Shown: positions 25,441 through 33,005 of the stretch, piece by piece
Position numbering within the stretch: the stretch's first letter is position 1
How the letters are laid out: every line of letters begins with the position of its first letter
Source: Arthrobacter sp. Bi83
GTDB taxonomy: Bacteria; Actinomycetota; Actinomycetes; Actinomycetales; Micrococcaceae
DNA length: 46,176 nt
NCBI RefSeq assembly: GCF_918698095.1
Contig: NZ_CAKKLY010000037.1
Location: 1-46,176, forward strand
Direction of reading: 5' to 3'
Made by a program: the position numbers and the translations under genes
The notes under the pieces: generated by a model
What the model saw: the letters and a program-made list of their open reading frames with translations, nothing else
Databases searched by the model: none
Told to the model about the DNA's origin: nothing

Positions 25441-25743
25441 ATGGCTACCGATTACGACGCCCCACGCAAGACAGAAGAAGAGTCTCCCTCCGAATCGCTG
25501 GAGGCCCTTCAGGCGTCCCGCGGCGGCGGCGCCCAGACCGCTGTTATCGACGTCGACGAGAACGACACCGCTGAAGGCATTGACCTTCCGGGCGCAGATC
25601 TCTCCGGCGAAGAACTGACGGTCATTGTTGTTCCCGAGCAGTCCGATGAATTCACGTGCTCCTCCTGCTTCCTGGTCCGTCACCGGTCCCAGGTCGCACG
25701 CGAAAAGAACGGCATGAAGTACTGCCGCGACTGCGAAGGCTAA
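25441..25743 (+). CDS. DUF4193 family protein
   Basis: The 100-aa protein has the actinobacterial DUF4193 signature: it starts MATDYDAPRKTEEE, has an acidic middle (VIDVDENDTAEGIDLPGADLSGEELTV) and ends in a four-cysteine zinc-ribbon-like module, CSSC near 77 and CRDC near 96. The role of the family is unknown; the cysteine pairs suggest metal binding. The ATG at 25441 matches the conserved family start; an in-frame GTG four codons earlier is less likely. An AT-rich CATAAT at 25371 may be part of its promoter. A strong terminator follows. Confidence 0.88.
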   Translation: MATDYDAPRKTEEESPSESLEALQASRGGGAQTAVIDVDENDTAEGIDLPGADLSGEELTVIVVPEQSDEFTCSSCFLVRHRSQVAREKNGMKYCRDCEG

Positions 25744-25781
25744 TACTGCCCTTAGGCGCGCGCTCTTCACAGCAAAGCAAC

Positions 25782-25827
25782 GCGAGACGCCGGCAGCCCA
25801 ACAGGGAAGCTGGCGCCTCGCTTTTTT
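25782..25827 (+). terminator. Intrinsic terminator after the DUF4193 gene
   Basis: GCGAGACGCCGGC (25782-25794) pairs with GCTGGCGCCTCGC (25809-25821) with two imperfect pairs, followed directly by T6. Confidence 0.9.
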
Positions 25828-25896
25828 GTGCCCTTTCCGCCCGCACAGCCGATCTGCCGGACGTGGCGGACCGGCCGGAAAATACTGCTTCCGCTT

Positions 25897-25922
25897 CCGC
25901 TGATATCGGCCGTTATCAGCGG
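25897..25922. promoter_or_regulatory. 26-bp palindrome upstream of the AMIN-like gene
   Basis: The arms CCGCTGATA and TTATCAGCGG belong to a 26-bp dyad in which 12 of 13 pairs match. It lies 186 nt upstream of the secreted protein gene. No T-run follows, so a protein-binding site is more likely than a terminator. The rest of 25923-26090 shows no further gene or clear promoter. Confidence 0.45.
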
Positions 25923-26108
25923 TAACAGGAATATGGAGGTAGCGGCACGAACAGCTCTCAAACGCCCCAATTCCGAGCCTGGAATCACGTTCCCGTAATC
26001 GGTTGCCGAGGAGACTAACGGTTCCGCCCCGAACCGGATACAACCCTCGTTTTGGGGTTCCGGCACTCCTACGCTTGAGCTATCCAATCACTCGAGGGGG
26101 TGGCCAAA

Positions 26109-26657
26109 ATGAAAAAAATCTATGCTTGGCTGACAGCTATCCTTATGGCTGTCGGACTAGGCCTTCTTGTTCCGGGGTCCGCCTCCGCGGCCTCGTATTG
26201 CGGACTCGTCTGGGGCTCGTTGGCAAAAACCAACCAGGCCATGAGCACCGCAGCAGTAACCAACGTTCGGACGGGGCAGCATTACTGCTTCGACCGGATG
26301 GTGATCGATATTAAGGGGAAAGCGGGAGGCTACAACGTCCGCTACGTCTCCAAGGTGGTCCAGGACGGCTCCGGCCTGCCCGTCAAGCTGAGGGGCGGCG
26401 CGTTCCTTCAGGTCACCGTCCATTCACCGGCCTACGACAACGTCACCGGGAAGGCCACATTCATTCCGGCCAACCGGTCAGAGGTGACTAACGTATCCGG
26501 ATACCAGACCTTCAGGCAGGTGGCCTGGGCAGGCAGCTTCGAGGGCTACACCACCCTTGGACTCGGCGTCCGCGCCCGGCTGCCGTACAAGGTCTTCACC
26601 CTCGCCGGACCGGGCTCGGGCACACGGCTCGTCATCGACGTTGCCCACCACTGGTGA
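26109..26657 (+). CDS. Secreted AMIN-like domain protein
   Basis: The 182-aa protein has a signal peptide (lysines, hydrophobic segment to about residue 20, SASAA cleavage site). The mature part resembles the actinobacterial AMIN-like domain: a first strand with a cysteine (SYCGLVWGS), YCFDRMVIDIKG with a second cysteine, then VRYVSKVVQDGSG, GGAFLQVTVHSPAYD and a final GTRLVIDVAHHW. The two cysteines may form a disulfide outside the cell. AMIN-type domains bind cell-wall polymers, so a surface role is plausible but unproven. The ATG at 26109 sits well after GAGGGGG; a GTG at 26100 lies on top of that site. Confidence 0.8.
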   Translation: MKKIYAWLTAILMAVGLGLLVPGSASAASYCGLVWGSLAKTNQAMSTAAVTNVRTGQHYCFDRMVIDIKGKAGGYNVRYVSKVVQDGSGLPVKLRGGAFLQVTVHSPAYDNVTGKATFIPANRSEVTNVSGYQTFRQVAWAGSFEGYTTLGLGVRARLPYKVFTLAGPGSGTRLVIDVAHHW

Positions 26658-26712
26658 CGAGCCGGGTTGTTCAAACCCTTGAAACCCTGAACTCGCGAAT
26701 CGCCGATTAACC

Positions 26713-26756
26713 AAGCGACGCCCCGCCCCCGGCAACCCGGGAACGGGGCATCGCTT
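26713..26756 (+). terminator. Terminator after the AMIN-like gene
   Basis: AAGCGACGCCCCG (26713-26725) pairs with CGGGGCATCGCTT (26744-26756) with one imperfect pair; an inner CCCGG stem extends it. TGCTGTTCT follows. Confidence 0.75.
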
Positions 26757-26839
26757 TGCTGTTCTAGAAGGGCTGTGCTTCGAGGGGACGGCGTTTCGGG
26801 CCGGCCGTGCCCGGGTACAACGGTGATTAGTTTCCGAAG

Positions 26840-26863
26840 TCCCACGCCGGACCCGGCGTGGGA
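26840..26863. other. Isolated perfect hairpin in the gap before the GntR gene
   Basis: TCCCACGCCGG-AC-CCGGCGTGGGA is a perfect 11-bp inverted repeat with no T-run. The surrounding 26757-27028 has no open frame with a ribosome site that looks real and no clear promoter. Confidence 0.4.
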
Positions 26864-27038
26864 CCGTCGGCCTGACTAAGCACCATCCAGGATGGGGAAG
26901 GACGCCACATCTTGGACACCGCCGTGTCCGTGTGAATACAATAGGTGCCCGGGCGACGACTTCAGGTCTGTGAAACCTGGCGGGATCGAGTAGCAGGACA
27001 AGTCTCCCATCCGAAGTTGCCTCTGTGGAAGGAATGCT

Positions 27039-27701
27039 GTGTCAACTGGTTCTGCACCGATGCGGCACGACGGAGATTCGATCTATGCCCAGCTGCGCTC
27101 TGAAATCCTGGGCGGCGCAATTCCTCCGGCGACTCCATTACGGGAGGTTACCCTGGGGGAACGCTTCGGCGTCTCCCGCACTCCGGTACGCGAAGCTCTT
27201 CGCCGTCTTCAGCACGACCGGCTTCTGGACCGTGGCGCCCGCGGTCTGCAAGTCCATCAGGCGACCCCGCAGGAGGTCATCCAGGTATACGACGTGCGGA
27301 TTCTTTTGGAACAGGAGGCGGCCGGGCAGGCAGCCCTGTCCCGCGGCATCACTGACATAATGCAGCTCGAAGGCCTGGTGGAGCGTGATCGCGCGCTTTC
27401 GGATCCGGATGACCAGACCCGGGCGTCGACGAACCTGGAGTTTCACGCCGCTGTCTGGGCGGCCGCGCATAATCCGGTCCTCCAGGATCTCCTGCAGCGG
27501 CTTTCCACCCACCTGATTCGCACCCCCCACTCGACTCTGTCGGTAGGAAAGCGTTGGGATGAGGCCCTGGCCGAGCACGCGAAGCTGGTCGCGGCCATCA
27601 CCGCCGGCGACGAAACCGGTGCGCGGAACACCGCGCGCGAACACATGGAGACAGCCCGCATGATCAGGCTCGACCTGCTGCGGAAATCGGCCTCCTACTA
27701 A
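27039..27701 (+). CDS. GntR-family (FCD subfamily) regulator
   Basis: The 220-aa regulator has an N-terminal winged helix (IYAQLRSEILGGAIPPATPLREVTLGERFGVSRTPVREALRRLQHDRLL, about 12-65) and a C-terminal all-helical FCD ligand-binding domain (EVIQVYDVRILLEQEAAGQAALSRG, FHAAVWAAAHNPVLQDLLQRL, EHAKLVAAITAGDETGARNTAREHME). FCD regulators sense small organic acids or amino acids. It directly precedes the ABC importer genes and is the obvious candidate to bind the CTGTATACAG sites at 27893 and 31148. The start is GTG with AAGGA 6 nt upstream; an ATG at 27060 is an alternative. Confidence 0.92.
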   Translation: MSTGSAPMRHDGDSIYAQLRSEILGGAIPPATPLREVTLGERFGVSRTPVREALRRLQHDRLLDRGARGLQVHQATPQEVIQVYDVRILLEQEAAGQAALSRGITDIMQLEGLVERDRALSDPDDQTRASTNLEFHAAVWAAAHNPVLQDLLQRLSTHLIRTPHSTLSVGKRWDEALAEHAKLVAAITAGDETGARNTAREHMETARMIRLDLLRKSASY

Positions 27702-27892
27702 GATTCCCCAGCGGCTCTCCCGCTAAACCTTCTTCCGCGGAGTACCAGCCGTCCGTGTCCCCCTGGCATGCCAGTATTGCCCGCGGCGCCGCTGGCTCTC
27801 GTATCCGTTGCCGGGGCGGGTGCAGGCGTGAGCACCCACCGGAGACTCCCAAGACTTGCCGTGATTGCGGCCACTATGCAACACTGTACTTC

Positions 27893-27904
27893 ACTGTATA
27901 CAGT
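27893..27904. promoter_or_regulatory. Probable GntR operator before the ABC importer operon
   Basis: ACTGTATACAGT is a perfect 12-bp palindrome with CGTAT behind it, 26 nt before the ATPase ATG. The preceding CACTGTA (27882-27888) repeats a half-site. The core CTGTATACAG recurs exactly at 31149-31158. It probably overlaps the -10 region. Confidence 0.7.
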
Positions 27905-27929
27905 CGTATTCCATCAAAGGAGATAGATC

Positions 27930-28679
27930 ATGACAGCGATCACAGAGACGGACACCGTCGTTGAGTTCCGCGGGGTCGGCAAGCGCTTCGGCAGCATGCA
28001 GGCCCTGACCGGCATTGATTTGTCGGTGCGCCGTGGCGAGGTGGTCGTCATACTGGGCCCGTCAGGGTCGGGCAAATCGACGCTGTGCCGGTGCATCAAC
28101 CGGCTGGAAGCCATCGACGAGGGTCACATCCTCATCGACGGCCACGAACAGCCTGTCGAGGGCAGGGACCTGTACAAGTTCCGTACCGAGGTGGGGATGG
28201 TCTTCCAGTCCTTTAACCTCTTCTCGCACAAGACCATCCTCGAGAACATCACCCTCGCTCCACGGAAGATCCTGGGCCTGAACAAGCAGGCGGCAGAGAC
28301 CCGGGCCCTCGAGCTGCTGGCCATGGTGAGCATCGCCGACAAGGCACACAGCCGGCCGTCCCAGCTTTCCGGAGGCCAGAAACAGCGCGCAGCCATCGCC
28401 CGTGCACTGGCCATGGAACCCAAGGTCCTGCTCTTTGATGAACCCACGTCCGCGCTCGACCCGGAATCCACCCGCGAGGTTCTGGCAACCATGCGGAACC
28501 TGGCGCAGAGCGGCACGACGATGATCGTCGTGACCCACGAGATGTCCTTCGCCCGTGCTTTCGCCGACCGGATCGTCTTCATGGCCGCCGGAGCCATCGT
28601 CGAAATTGCCGAGCCTGAAACATTCTTCACCTCCCCTTCCAGCGACCGGGCCAAAGCCTTCCTCTCCTCGGTCCACTAA
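27930..28679 (+). CDS. Polar amino acid ABC transporter ATP-binding protein (GlnQ type)
   Basis: The 249-aa ATPase has Walker A GPSGSGKST (about 41-49), Q-loop VFQSFNLF, signature LSGGQKQR, Walker B VLLFDEP and H-loop THEM. Family-typical C-terminal residues (FFTSPSSDRAKAFLSSVH) place it in the polar amino acid (PAAT) group. It leads a four-gene import operon (ATPase, binding protein, two permeases). The ATG has a strong AAAGGAGA site. Its regulation is probably by the upstream GntR protein. Confidence 0.95.
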   Translation: MTAITETDTVVEFRGVGKRFGSMQALTGIDLSVRRGEVVVILGPSGSGKSTLCRCINRLEAIDEGHILIDGHEQPVEGRDLYKFRTEVGMVFQSFNLFSHKTILENITLAPRKILGLNKQAAETRALELLAMVSIADKAHSRPSQLSGGQKQRAAIARALAMEPKVLLFDEPTSALDPESTREVLATMRNLAQSGTTMIVVTHEMSFARAFADRIVFMAAGAIVEIAEPETFFTSPSSDRAKAFLSSVH

Positions 28680-28719
28680 CAGCGCCTGTGCAAAGACGCA
28701 CCCACCTTAAGGAGTAACC

Positions 28720-29589
28720 ATGAAACGCCAGCACTTCCTGCCCGCACTGGCCATCGCCGGCGCCCTGATCCTGGGCACCACAGCCTGCGCCGGCACCGCC
28801 CCGGCCGCCGACAGCCAGCCCGCCCAGAACTTCCCGGCCAACAGCACGATGGACAAGATCCAGAAACGCGGCAAAGTCATCGTCGGGGTCAAATTCGACC
28901 AGCCGCTCTTTGGCGTGAAAAATCCAGTCACCGGCAAGATGGAAGGCCTGGACATTGAGATGGCCAGAATCCTGGCCAAGGACCTCACCGGCAGTGCAGA
29001 CAATGTCGAGTTCGTGGAAGCGGTCACCAAAAACCGCGAAGCGTTCCTGCAGCAGAACAAGGTAGACGTCGTGATCGCCTCCTACGCCGTGACGGAAGAG
29101 CGGAAGAAAGTCGTCAGTTTCGCCGGACCTTACCTCGAGAGCAACGTGGCCTTGCTGGTCCGCAAGGACGACAGCTCAGTAAACAAACCCGAGGATCTCC
29201 AGGGCAAAACCGTGTGTTCCACCACCGGCGCCCGCGCTGCCCAGCTGATCGGTGAGGCCGTGCCCGCGGCCAACGTGGTCCTGTTCAGCACCTACAGTGA
29301 ATGCGCACAGGCACTGAAGGACAAGAGGGTCGATGCGGTGACCACCACCGAGGCCATCCTGCTCGGTGTCCAGTCCCAGAATCCGGACGCCTACCGCATC
29401 GCGGACGGCCATCTGGCCGATGCCGAGGAATTTGCCATCGGTTCCGCGAAAGACGATGCAGCATTCCATGACTACCTTGATCAGCTTCTGAACAAGGCCA
29501 TCGCGGACGGGGACTGGAAGAAGGCCTACGACTCCACGATCGGCAAGGTCAAGCCCGGCGACGTTACCCCGCCCAAAGTAACCCTGTAG
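28720..29589 (+). CDS. Amino acid ABC transporter substrate-binding lipoprotein
   Basis: The 289-aa protein has a lipoprotein signal peptide ending in a lipobox-like TTA-C23. The mature part is a type II periplasmic-binding fold of the glutamate/glutamine group: GKVIVGVKFDQPLFG, GLDIEMARILAKDL, KVDVVIASYAVTEERKKVVSFAGPYLES, DLQGKTVCSTTGA and DKRVDAVTTTEAILLG. The ligand could be glutamate, aspartate or a related dicarboxylate; the TcuA-like gene downstream favours an acidic compound. The ATG has AAGGAG 5-6 nt upstream. Confidence 0.93.
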   Translation: MKRQHFLPALAIAGALILGTTACAGTAPAADSQPAQNFPANSTMDKIQKRGKVIVGVKFDQPLFGVKNPVTGKMEGLDIEMARILAKDLTGSADNVEFVEAVTKNREAFLQQNKVDVVIASYAVTEERKKVVSFAGPYLESNVALLVRKDDSSVNKPEDLQGKTVCSTTGARAAQLIGEAVPAANVVLFSTYSECAQALKDKRVDAVTTTEAILLGVQSQNPDAYRIADGHLADAEEFAIGSAKDDAAFHDYLDQLLNKAIADGDWKKAYDSTIGKVKPGDVTPPKVTL

Positions 29590-29599
29590 GGATCGGCTT

Positions 29600-30244
29600 A
29601 TGTCATTCCTTGTCAATCATCTCGTCGATTTCGGTCAGGGCGTGCTGGTGACTCTGGGACTCGTTCTCCTGGGCGCCACCGGTTCGATGATCCTGGGGAC
29701 GCTGCTCGCTGCACTACGGACCAGCCCCGTCAGGACGGCCCGGGCGGTCTCCTCGGCCTACGTGCTGATCTTCCGGAACGTGCCGCTTCCCGTACAAATG
29801 GTGCTGTTTGTCTTCGGCCTCCCGGTCCTGGCCATCCAGTACTCGCTCTACGCCTCGGCCGCGATCGTCTTGGTGCTCTACACGGCGCCGTTCGTGGCCG
29901 AAACCCTGCGTTCGGGCTTGAACACCGTAGACCGCGGCGAGCTTGAAGCCGGGCGCGCCCTGGGCTTCGGGCCAATGGCGTCCCTGAAGCTCATCGTCCT
30001 CCCGCAGGCCTTCGCCACGGTCACCAGACCGCTGGGCAACGTCTTCATCACCATGGTCAAGAACACATCGGTCGCTGCCCTGGTGGGGGTATCCGAACTG
30101 ACGTTCCTCTCGGACAAGATCGCGGTGGATGAGGCACAACCGTTCATTATCTTCGGCGGGGCCGCCGTCTGCTACCTCGTTATCGGGCTGGTCATCGGCC
30201 GGCTCGTATCCGCAGTCGATCAGAAGGTGGCGTTCAGCCGATGA
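29600..30244 (+). CDS. Amino acid ABC transporter permease (first)
   Basis: The 214-aa membrane protein has about five transmembrane segments. It carries the permease EAA loop (ELEAGRALGFGPMASLKLIVLPQA, about 113-136) that contacts the ATPase, plus the FIFRNVPLPVQMVLF-type segment of the HisM/GltJ group (here LIFRNVPLPVQ). It pairs with the next permease to form a heterodimeric channel. The start lies 10 nt after the binding-protein stop, and its own stop overlaps the next ATG (ATGA). Confidence 0.93.
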   Translation: MSFLVNHLVDFGQGVLVTLGLVLLGATGSMILGTLLAALRTSPVRTARAVSSAYVLIFRNVPLPVQMVLFVFGLPVLAIQYSLYASAAIVLVLYTAPFVAETLRSGLNTVDRGELEAGRALGFGPMASLKLIVLPQAFATVTRPLGNVFITMVKNTSVAALVGVSELTFLSDKIAVDEAQPFIIFGGAAVCYLVIGLVIGRLVSAVDQKVAFSR

Positions 30245-31104
30245 GTACCGTATCGCTTTTTGACCCGGCCGGTCCGCGCGGCAAACGCCGCCACCTGCTA
30301 CTGGAAATCTTCACCGCCGTCATCGTGACCGCCGGCGCCTATCTGGTCTTCAGGGTCCTCTACGACAAAGGCGAGCTGAGCGCTGCGGCGTGGGCTCCGT
30401 TCGCCGAGCCGGGGCTCTGGGCGCTTCTCGGCCAAGGCCTGTGGAACAACATTGCGGCCGCAGCGGTCGGCATGGTGCTGTCCATGATCACCGGGTGCCT
30501 CCTGGCGTTCGGGCTGGTCTCCACCCACACCCTGATCCGCAGGACCTGCCGGGTCTACACGGACGTCTTCAGCAGCATCCCCCTGCTCCTGCTGCTCTAC
30601 TTCACGTCGCTGGTGTTGCCCAACTATGGCCTTAAACTCGGGGATTTCTGGTTCCTGGTAATCGCACTGACCCTCTACAGCGGGGCCGTCATCGGTGACC
30701 TGCTGCGATCCGGGATCCTCGCGCTGCCACCGGGACAGGCCGAGGCCTCCCTCGCGCTGGGTTTCTCCCAGGTCGGCACGCTGCGCCTGGTCCTGCTTCC
30801 GCAGGCCCTGAGGTCCATGAGTCCCGCCCTGGTGAGCCAGCTCATCATCCTCTTCAAAGGAACGGCGCTGGCCTTTGTGCTCGGCGGTTACATGGAACTG
30901 CTGAGGTCGGCCACCGTCATCGGCCAGTACTACACCCGGTCGCTGCTGCAGGCGCAGTTTGTTGCCGCCTTGGGGTTCCTGGTGGTGAACGTCACCTTGG
31001 GCGCCCTGGCCGTGGCCCTGGAGCGCCGCCAAAACCGCCTCGCCGAGCAGGAACCGCTGCCAGTAACGGCAGCAGAACCAGACCCCGTGCCGGCCCGCCG
31101 CTGA
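30241..31104 (+). CDS. Amino acid ABC transporter permease (second)
   Basis: The 287-aa partner permease has an N-terminal extension with an extra membrane segment (about 22-40) before the core. The EAA loop reads GQAEASLALGFSQVGTLRLVLLPQAL. The C-terminal 20 residues are a charged tail with prolines. It is translationally coupled to the first permease by a 4-nt overlap and ends the import operon. Confidence 0.93.
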   Translation: MSTVSLFDPAGPRGKRRHLLLEIFTAVIVTAGAYLVFRVLYDKGELSAAAWAPFAEPGLWALLGQGLWNNIAAAAVGMVLSMITGCLLAFGLVSTHTLIRRTCRVYTDVFSSIPLLLLLYFTSLVLPNYGLKLGDFWFLVIALTLYSGAVIGDLLRSGILALPPGQAEASLALGFSQVGTLRLVLLPQALRSMSPALVSQLIILFKGTALAFVLGGYMELLRSATVIGQYYTRSLLQAQFVAALGFLVVNVTLGALAVALERRQNRLAEQEPLPVTAAEPDPVPARR

Positions 31105-31147
31105 CACCCCGATGTCGCCACACACGGGCCAAGTACGCTTGGCCGGC

Positions 31148-31159
31148 TCTGTATACAGA
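31148..31159. promoter_or_regulatory. Probable GntR operator before the TcuA-like gene
   Basis: TCTGTATACAGA is a perfect 12-bp palindrome sharing the 10-bp core CTGTATACAG with the site at 27893-27904; both are followed by an ACGAAT/TCGTAT-like block. It lies 41 nt before the flavoprotein ATG. Confidence 0.7.
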
Positions 31160-31199
31160 CGAATACTTATGAATTCACAAATTAAGGAGACAAAGAACA

Positions 31200-32693
31200 A
31201 TGGCTGATCAGAACGAATCCGCAGCTGCAAACCTCACAAAGGCCGACGTGATCGTCGTCGGTGGCGGCAACGCCGGCTTCACAGCGGCCCACGCCGCTGC
31301 CGTCCGCGGACGAAAAGTCATCCTGCTCGAAAAGGGCACCAAAGACATGGCTGGCGGCAACAGCTTCTACACCGCCGGCGCCACTCGCATCGTGCACAAC
31401 GGCCTGGATGACCTCCAAGGGCTCGTGGAACCGGACGAACGGCACAGCCGGACCGTCGTTCCGCCCTACAGTGCTGAAGAATACGCATCAGACCTGGCAA
31501 AGGTCACCGAAGGCCGGAACGACCCGGCACTGACGGAAGTCCTCATTGCCGAGAGCCAGTCCACCCTTCGCTGGCTCAACGGGCTGGGCCTGAAGTACCG
31601 CCTGATGTACGAACGCCAGGCCTTCGAGCGTGCCGACGGGTCCTACCTCTTCTGGGGCGGCCTGCACGTGGGAAACGTGGGCGGCGGCGAAGGCCTGATC
31701 GAAGACCACACCCGGGTAGCTGCAGAGCTGGGCATCGAAGTCAGGTACGGCCACGCGGCCCAAAGCCTCATCGTTGAGAACGGCCGTGTAGCCGGCGTCG
31801 TCGTCAACACCTCTGAAGGGAAGCTGCGCCTGACGGCAGAATCCGTGATCCTCACCGCCGGAGGCTTCGAGGCCGACCCGAAGCGTCGGCGGGAGTACTT
31901 GGGCGAAGGCTGGGAAAACGCCAAGGTACGCGGCACGCCCTACAACACCGGCGACATGATCGCCGCAGCGTTGGAGATCGGCGCCACCAAGGGCGGAGAC
32001 TGGGGCACCTGCCACAGCGTCCAGTGGGATGCCTTCACCGCCACCAACGAAAGCAACCGCGAACTCACCAACCGCCTCACCCGGCAAAGCTACCCGTTTG
32101 GAATCATCGTCAACACCGACGGCAAGCGTTTTCTGGACGAGGGCGCGGACTTCCGGAACTACACCTACGCCAAGTACGGCAAGGAAATCCTCAAGCAGCC
32201 CGGCTCGGTTGCGTACCAGATCTTCGACGCCGGCCTTCGGCCCATGCTGCGCAGCGAAGAATACGAGATGCCCGGCATCTCCGTTGAGGTCGCCGACACC
32301 CTCGAGGACCTGGCCGTCAAAATCGGCATCGACCCGGAAAGCCTGTCCAAAACCGTGACGGACTTCAACAACTCGATCGAGCGCTCCATCCCGTTCGACC
32401 CCAACATTAAGGATGGCCGGAAGGCCGCCACCGAACCGGTCAAGAGCAACTGGGCCGCCCCCATCGAAACCGGACCCTTCTACGCCTACGGCGTCACCTG
32501 CGGAATCACGTTCACCTTCGGTGGCATCAAGTCCGACACCCACGGCCGCGTCCTGGACGCAGACGGCAAGCACATCGAAGGCCTGTTCGTGGCAGGTGAA
32601 ATGCTCGGCGGACTATTCAGCGTCAACTACCCCGGCGGCACCGGACTTGCTGCCGGATGTGTCTTCGGGCGGCGAGCCGGAGTCCTGGCGTAG
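31200..32693 (+). CDS. FAD-dependent dehydrogenase resembling tricarballylate dehydrogenase TcuA
   Basis: The 497-aa flavoprotein begins with DVIVVGGGNAGFTAAHAAAVRG and LLEKG and has the GGNSFYTAGATR segment in place of the KstD-type glycine-rich block. It also has GKRFLDEGADFRNYTYAKYG and a C-terminal NYPGGTGLAAGCVFGRRAG. Unlike the two KstD-like proteins in the window it has Thr, not Gly, four residues after the conserved Tyr, so its chemistry is probably dehydrogenation or reduction of a small carboxylic acid, as in TcuA or fumarate reductase. No tcuB partner is present. AAGGAG lies 10 nt before the ATG. It has its own promoter with a GntR-type operator. Confidence 0.88.
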   Translation: MADQNESAAANLTKADVIVVGGGNAGFTAAHAAAVRGRKVILLEKGTKDMAGGNSFYTAGATRIVHNGLDDLQGLVEPDERHSRTVVPPYSAEEYASDLAKVTEGRNDPALTEVLIAESQSTLRWLNGLGLKYRLMYERQAFERADGSYLFWGGLHVGNVGGGEGLIEDHTRVAAELGIEVRYGHAAQSLIVENGRVAGVVVNTSEGKLRLTAESVILTAGGFEADPKRRREYLGEGWENAKVRGTPYNTGDMIAAALEIGATKGGDWGTCHSVQWDAFTATNESNRELTNRLTRQSYPFGIIVNTDGKRFLDEGADFRNYTYAKYGKEILKQPGSVAYQIFDAGLRPMLRSEEYEMPGISVEVADTLEDLAVKIGIDPESLSKTVTDFNNSIERSIPFDPNIKDGRKAATEPVKSNWAAPIETGPFYAYGVTCGITFTFGGIKSDTHGRVLDADGKHIEGLFVAGEMLGGLFSVNYPGGTGLAAGCVFGRRAGVLA

Positions 32694-32806
32694 GGCACGG
32701 TTCACTGCACTTTTTGCGATAGGCCCCGGGACTAGCGTTCCAGGGACGAACAACTGGTCCCCGATTGGACCATCATCACCGACCGCCGGCCCTATGACCG
32801 GCACAG

Positions 32807-32915
32807 ATGGGCGCTCTTCCCGCACTCCGTCGCAACAGGCAGCCCGAAAGTCGGGCGTGGGAAGAGCGCCCATGGGGAGAGGGCAGGGTGGCTGTAACGC
32901 CGCCCTGCCTTCTCC
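32807..32915. terminator. Two large hairpins in the convergent gap
   Basis: Hairpin A has a perfect 15-bp stem (ATGGGCGCTCTTCCC 32807-32821 with GGGAAGAGCGCCCAT 32859-32873) that encloses a smaller GCCCGA-AAG-TCGGGC hairpin (32842-32856). Hairpin B has a 17-bp stem with two G-T pairs (32876-32892 with 32899-32915, loop TGTAAC). They sit between the TcuA-like gene and the convergent permease gene and probably stop transcription from both sides. The rest of 32694-33005 holds no gene that can be supported. Confidence 0.6.
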
Positions 32916-33005
32916 GAAGCCCGCATTAAGCGGATTCCGTCGGTGCCCGCCAAGCCCGAACGAGGGTGGAACCCGGCCACTGGCACCACTCGGCTCCTGC
33001 CACGC

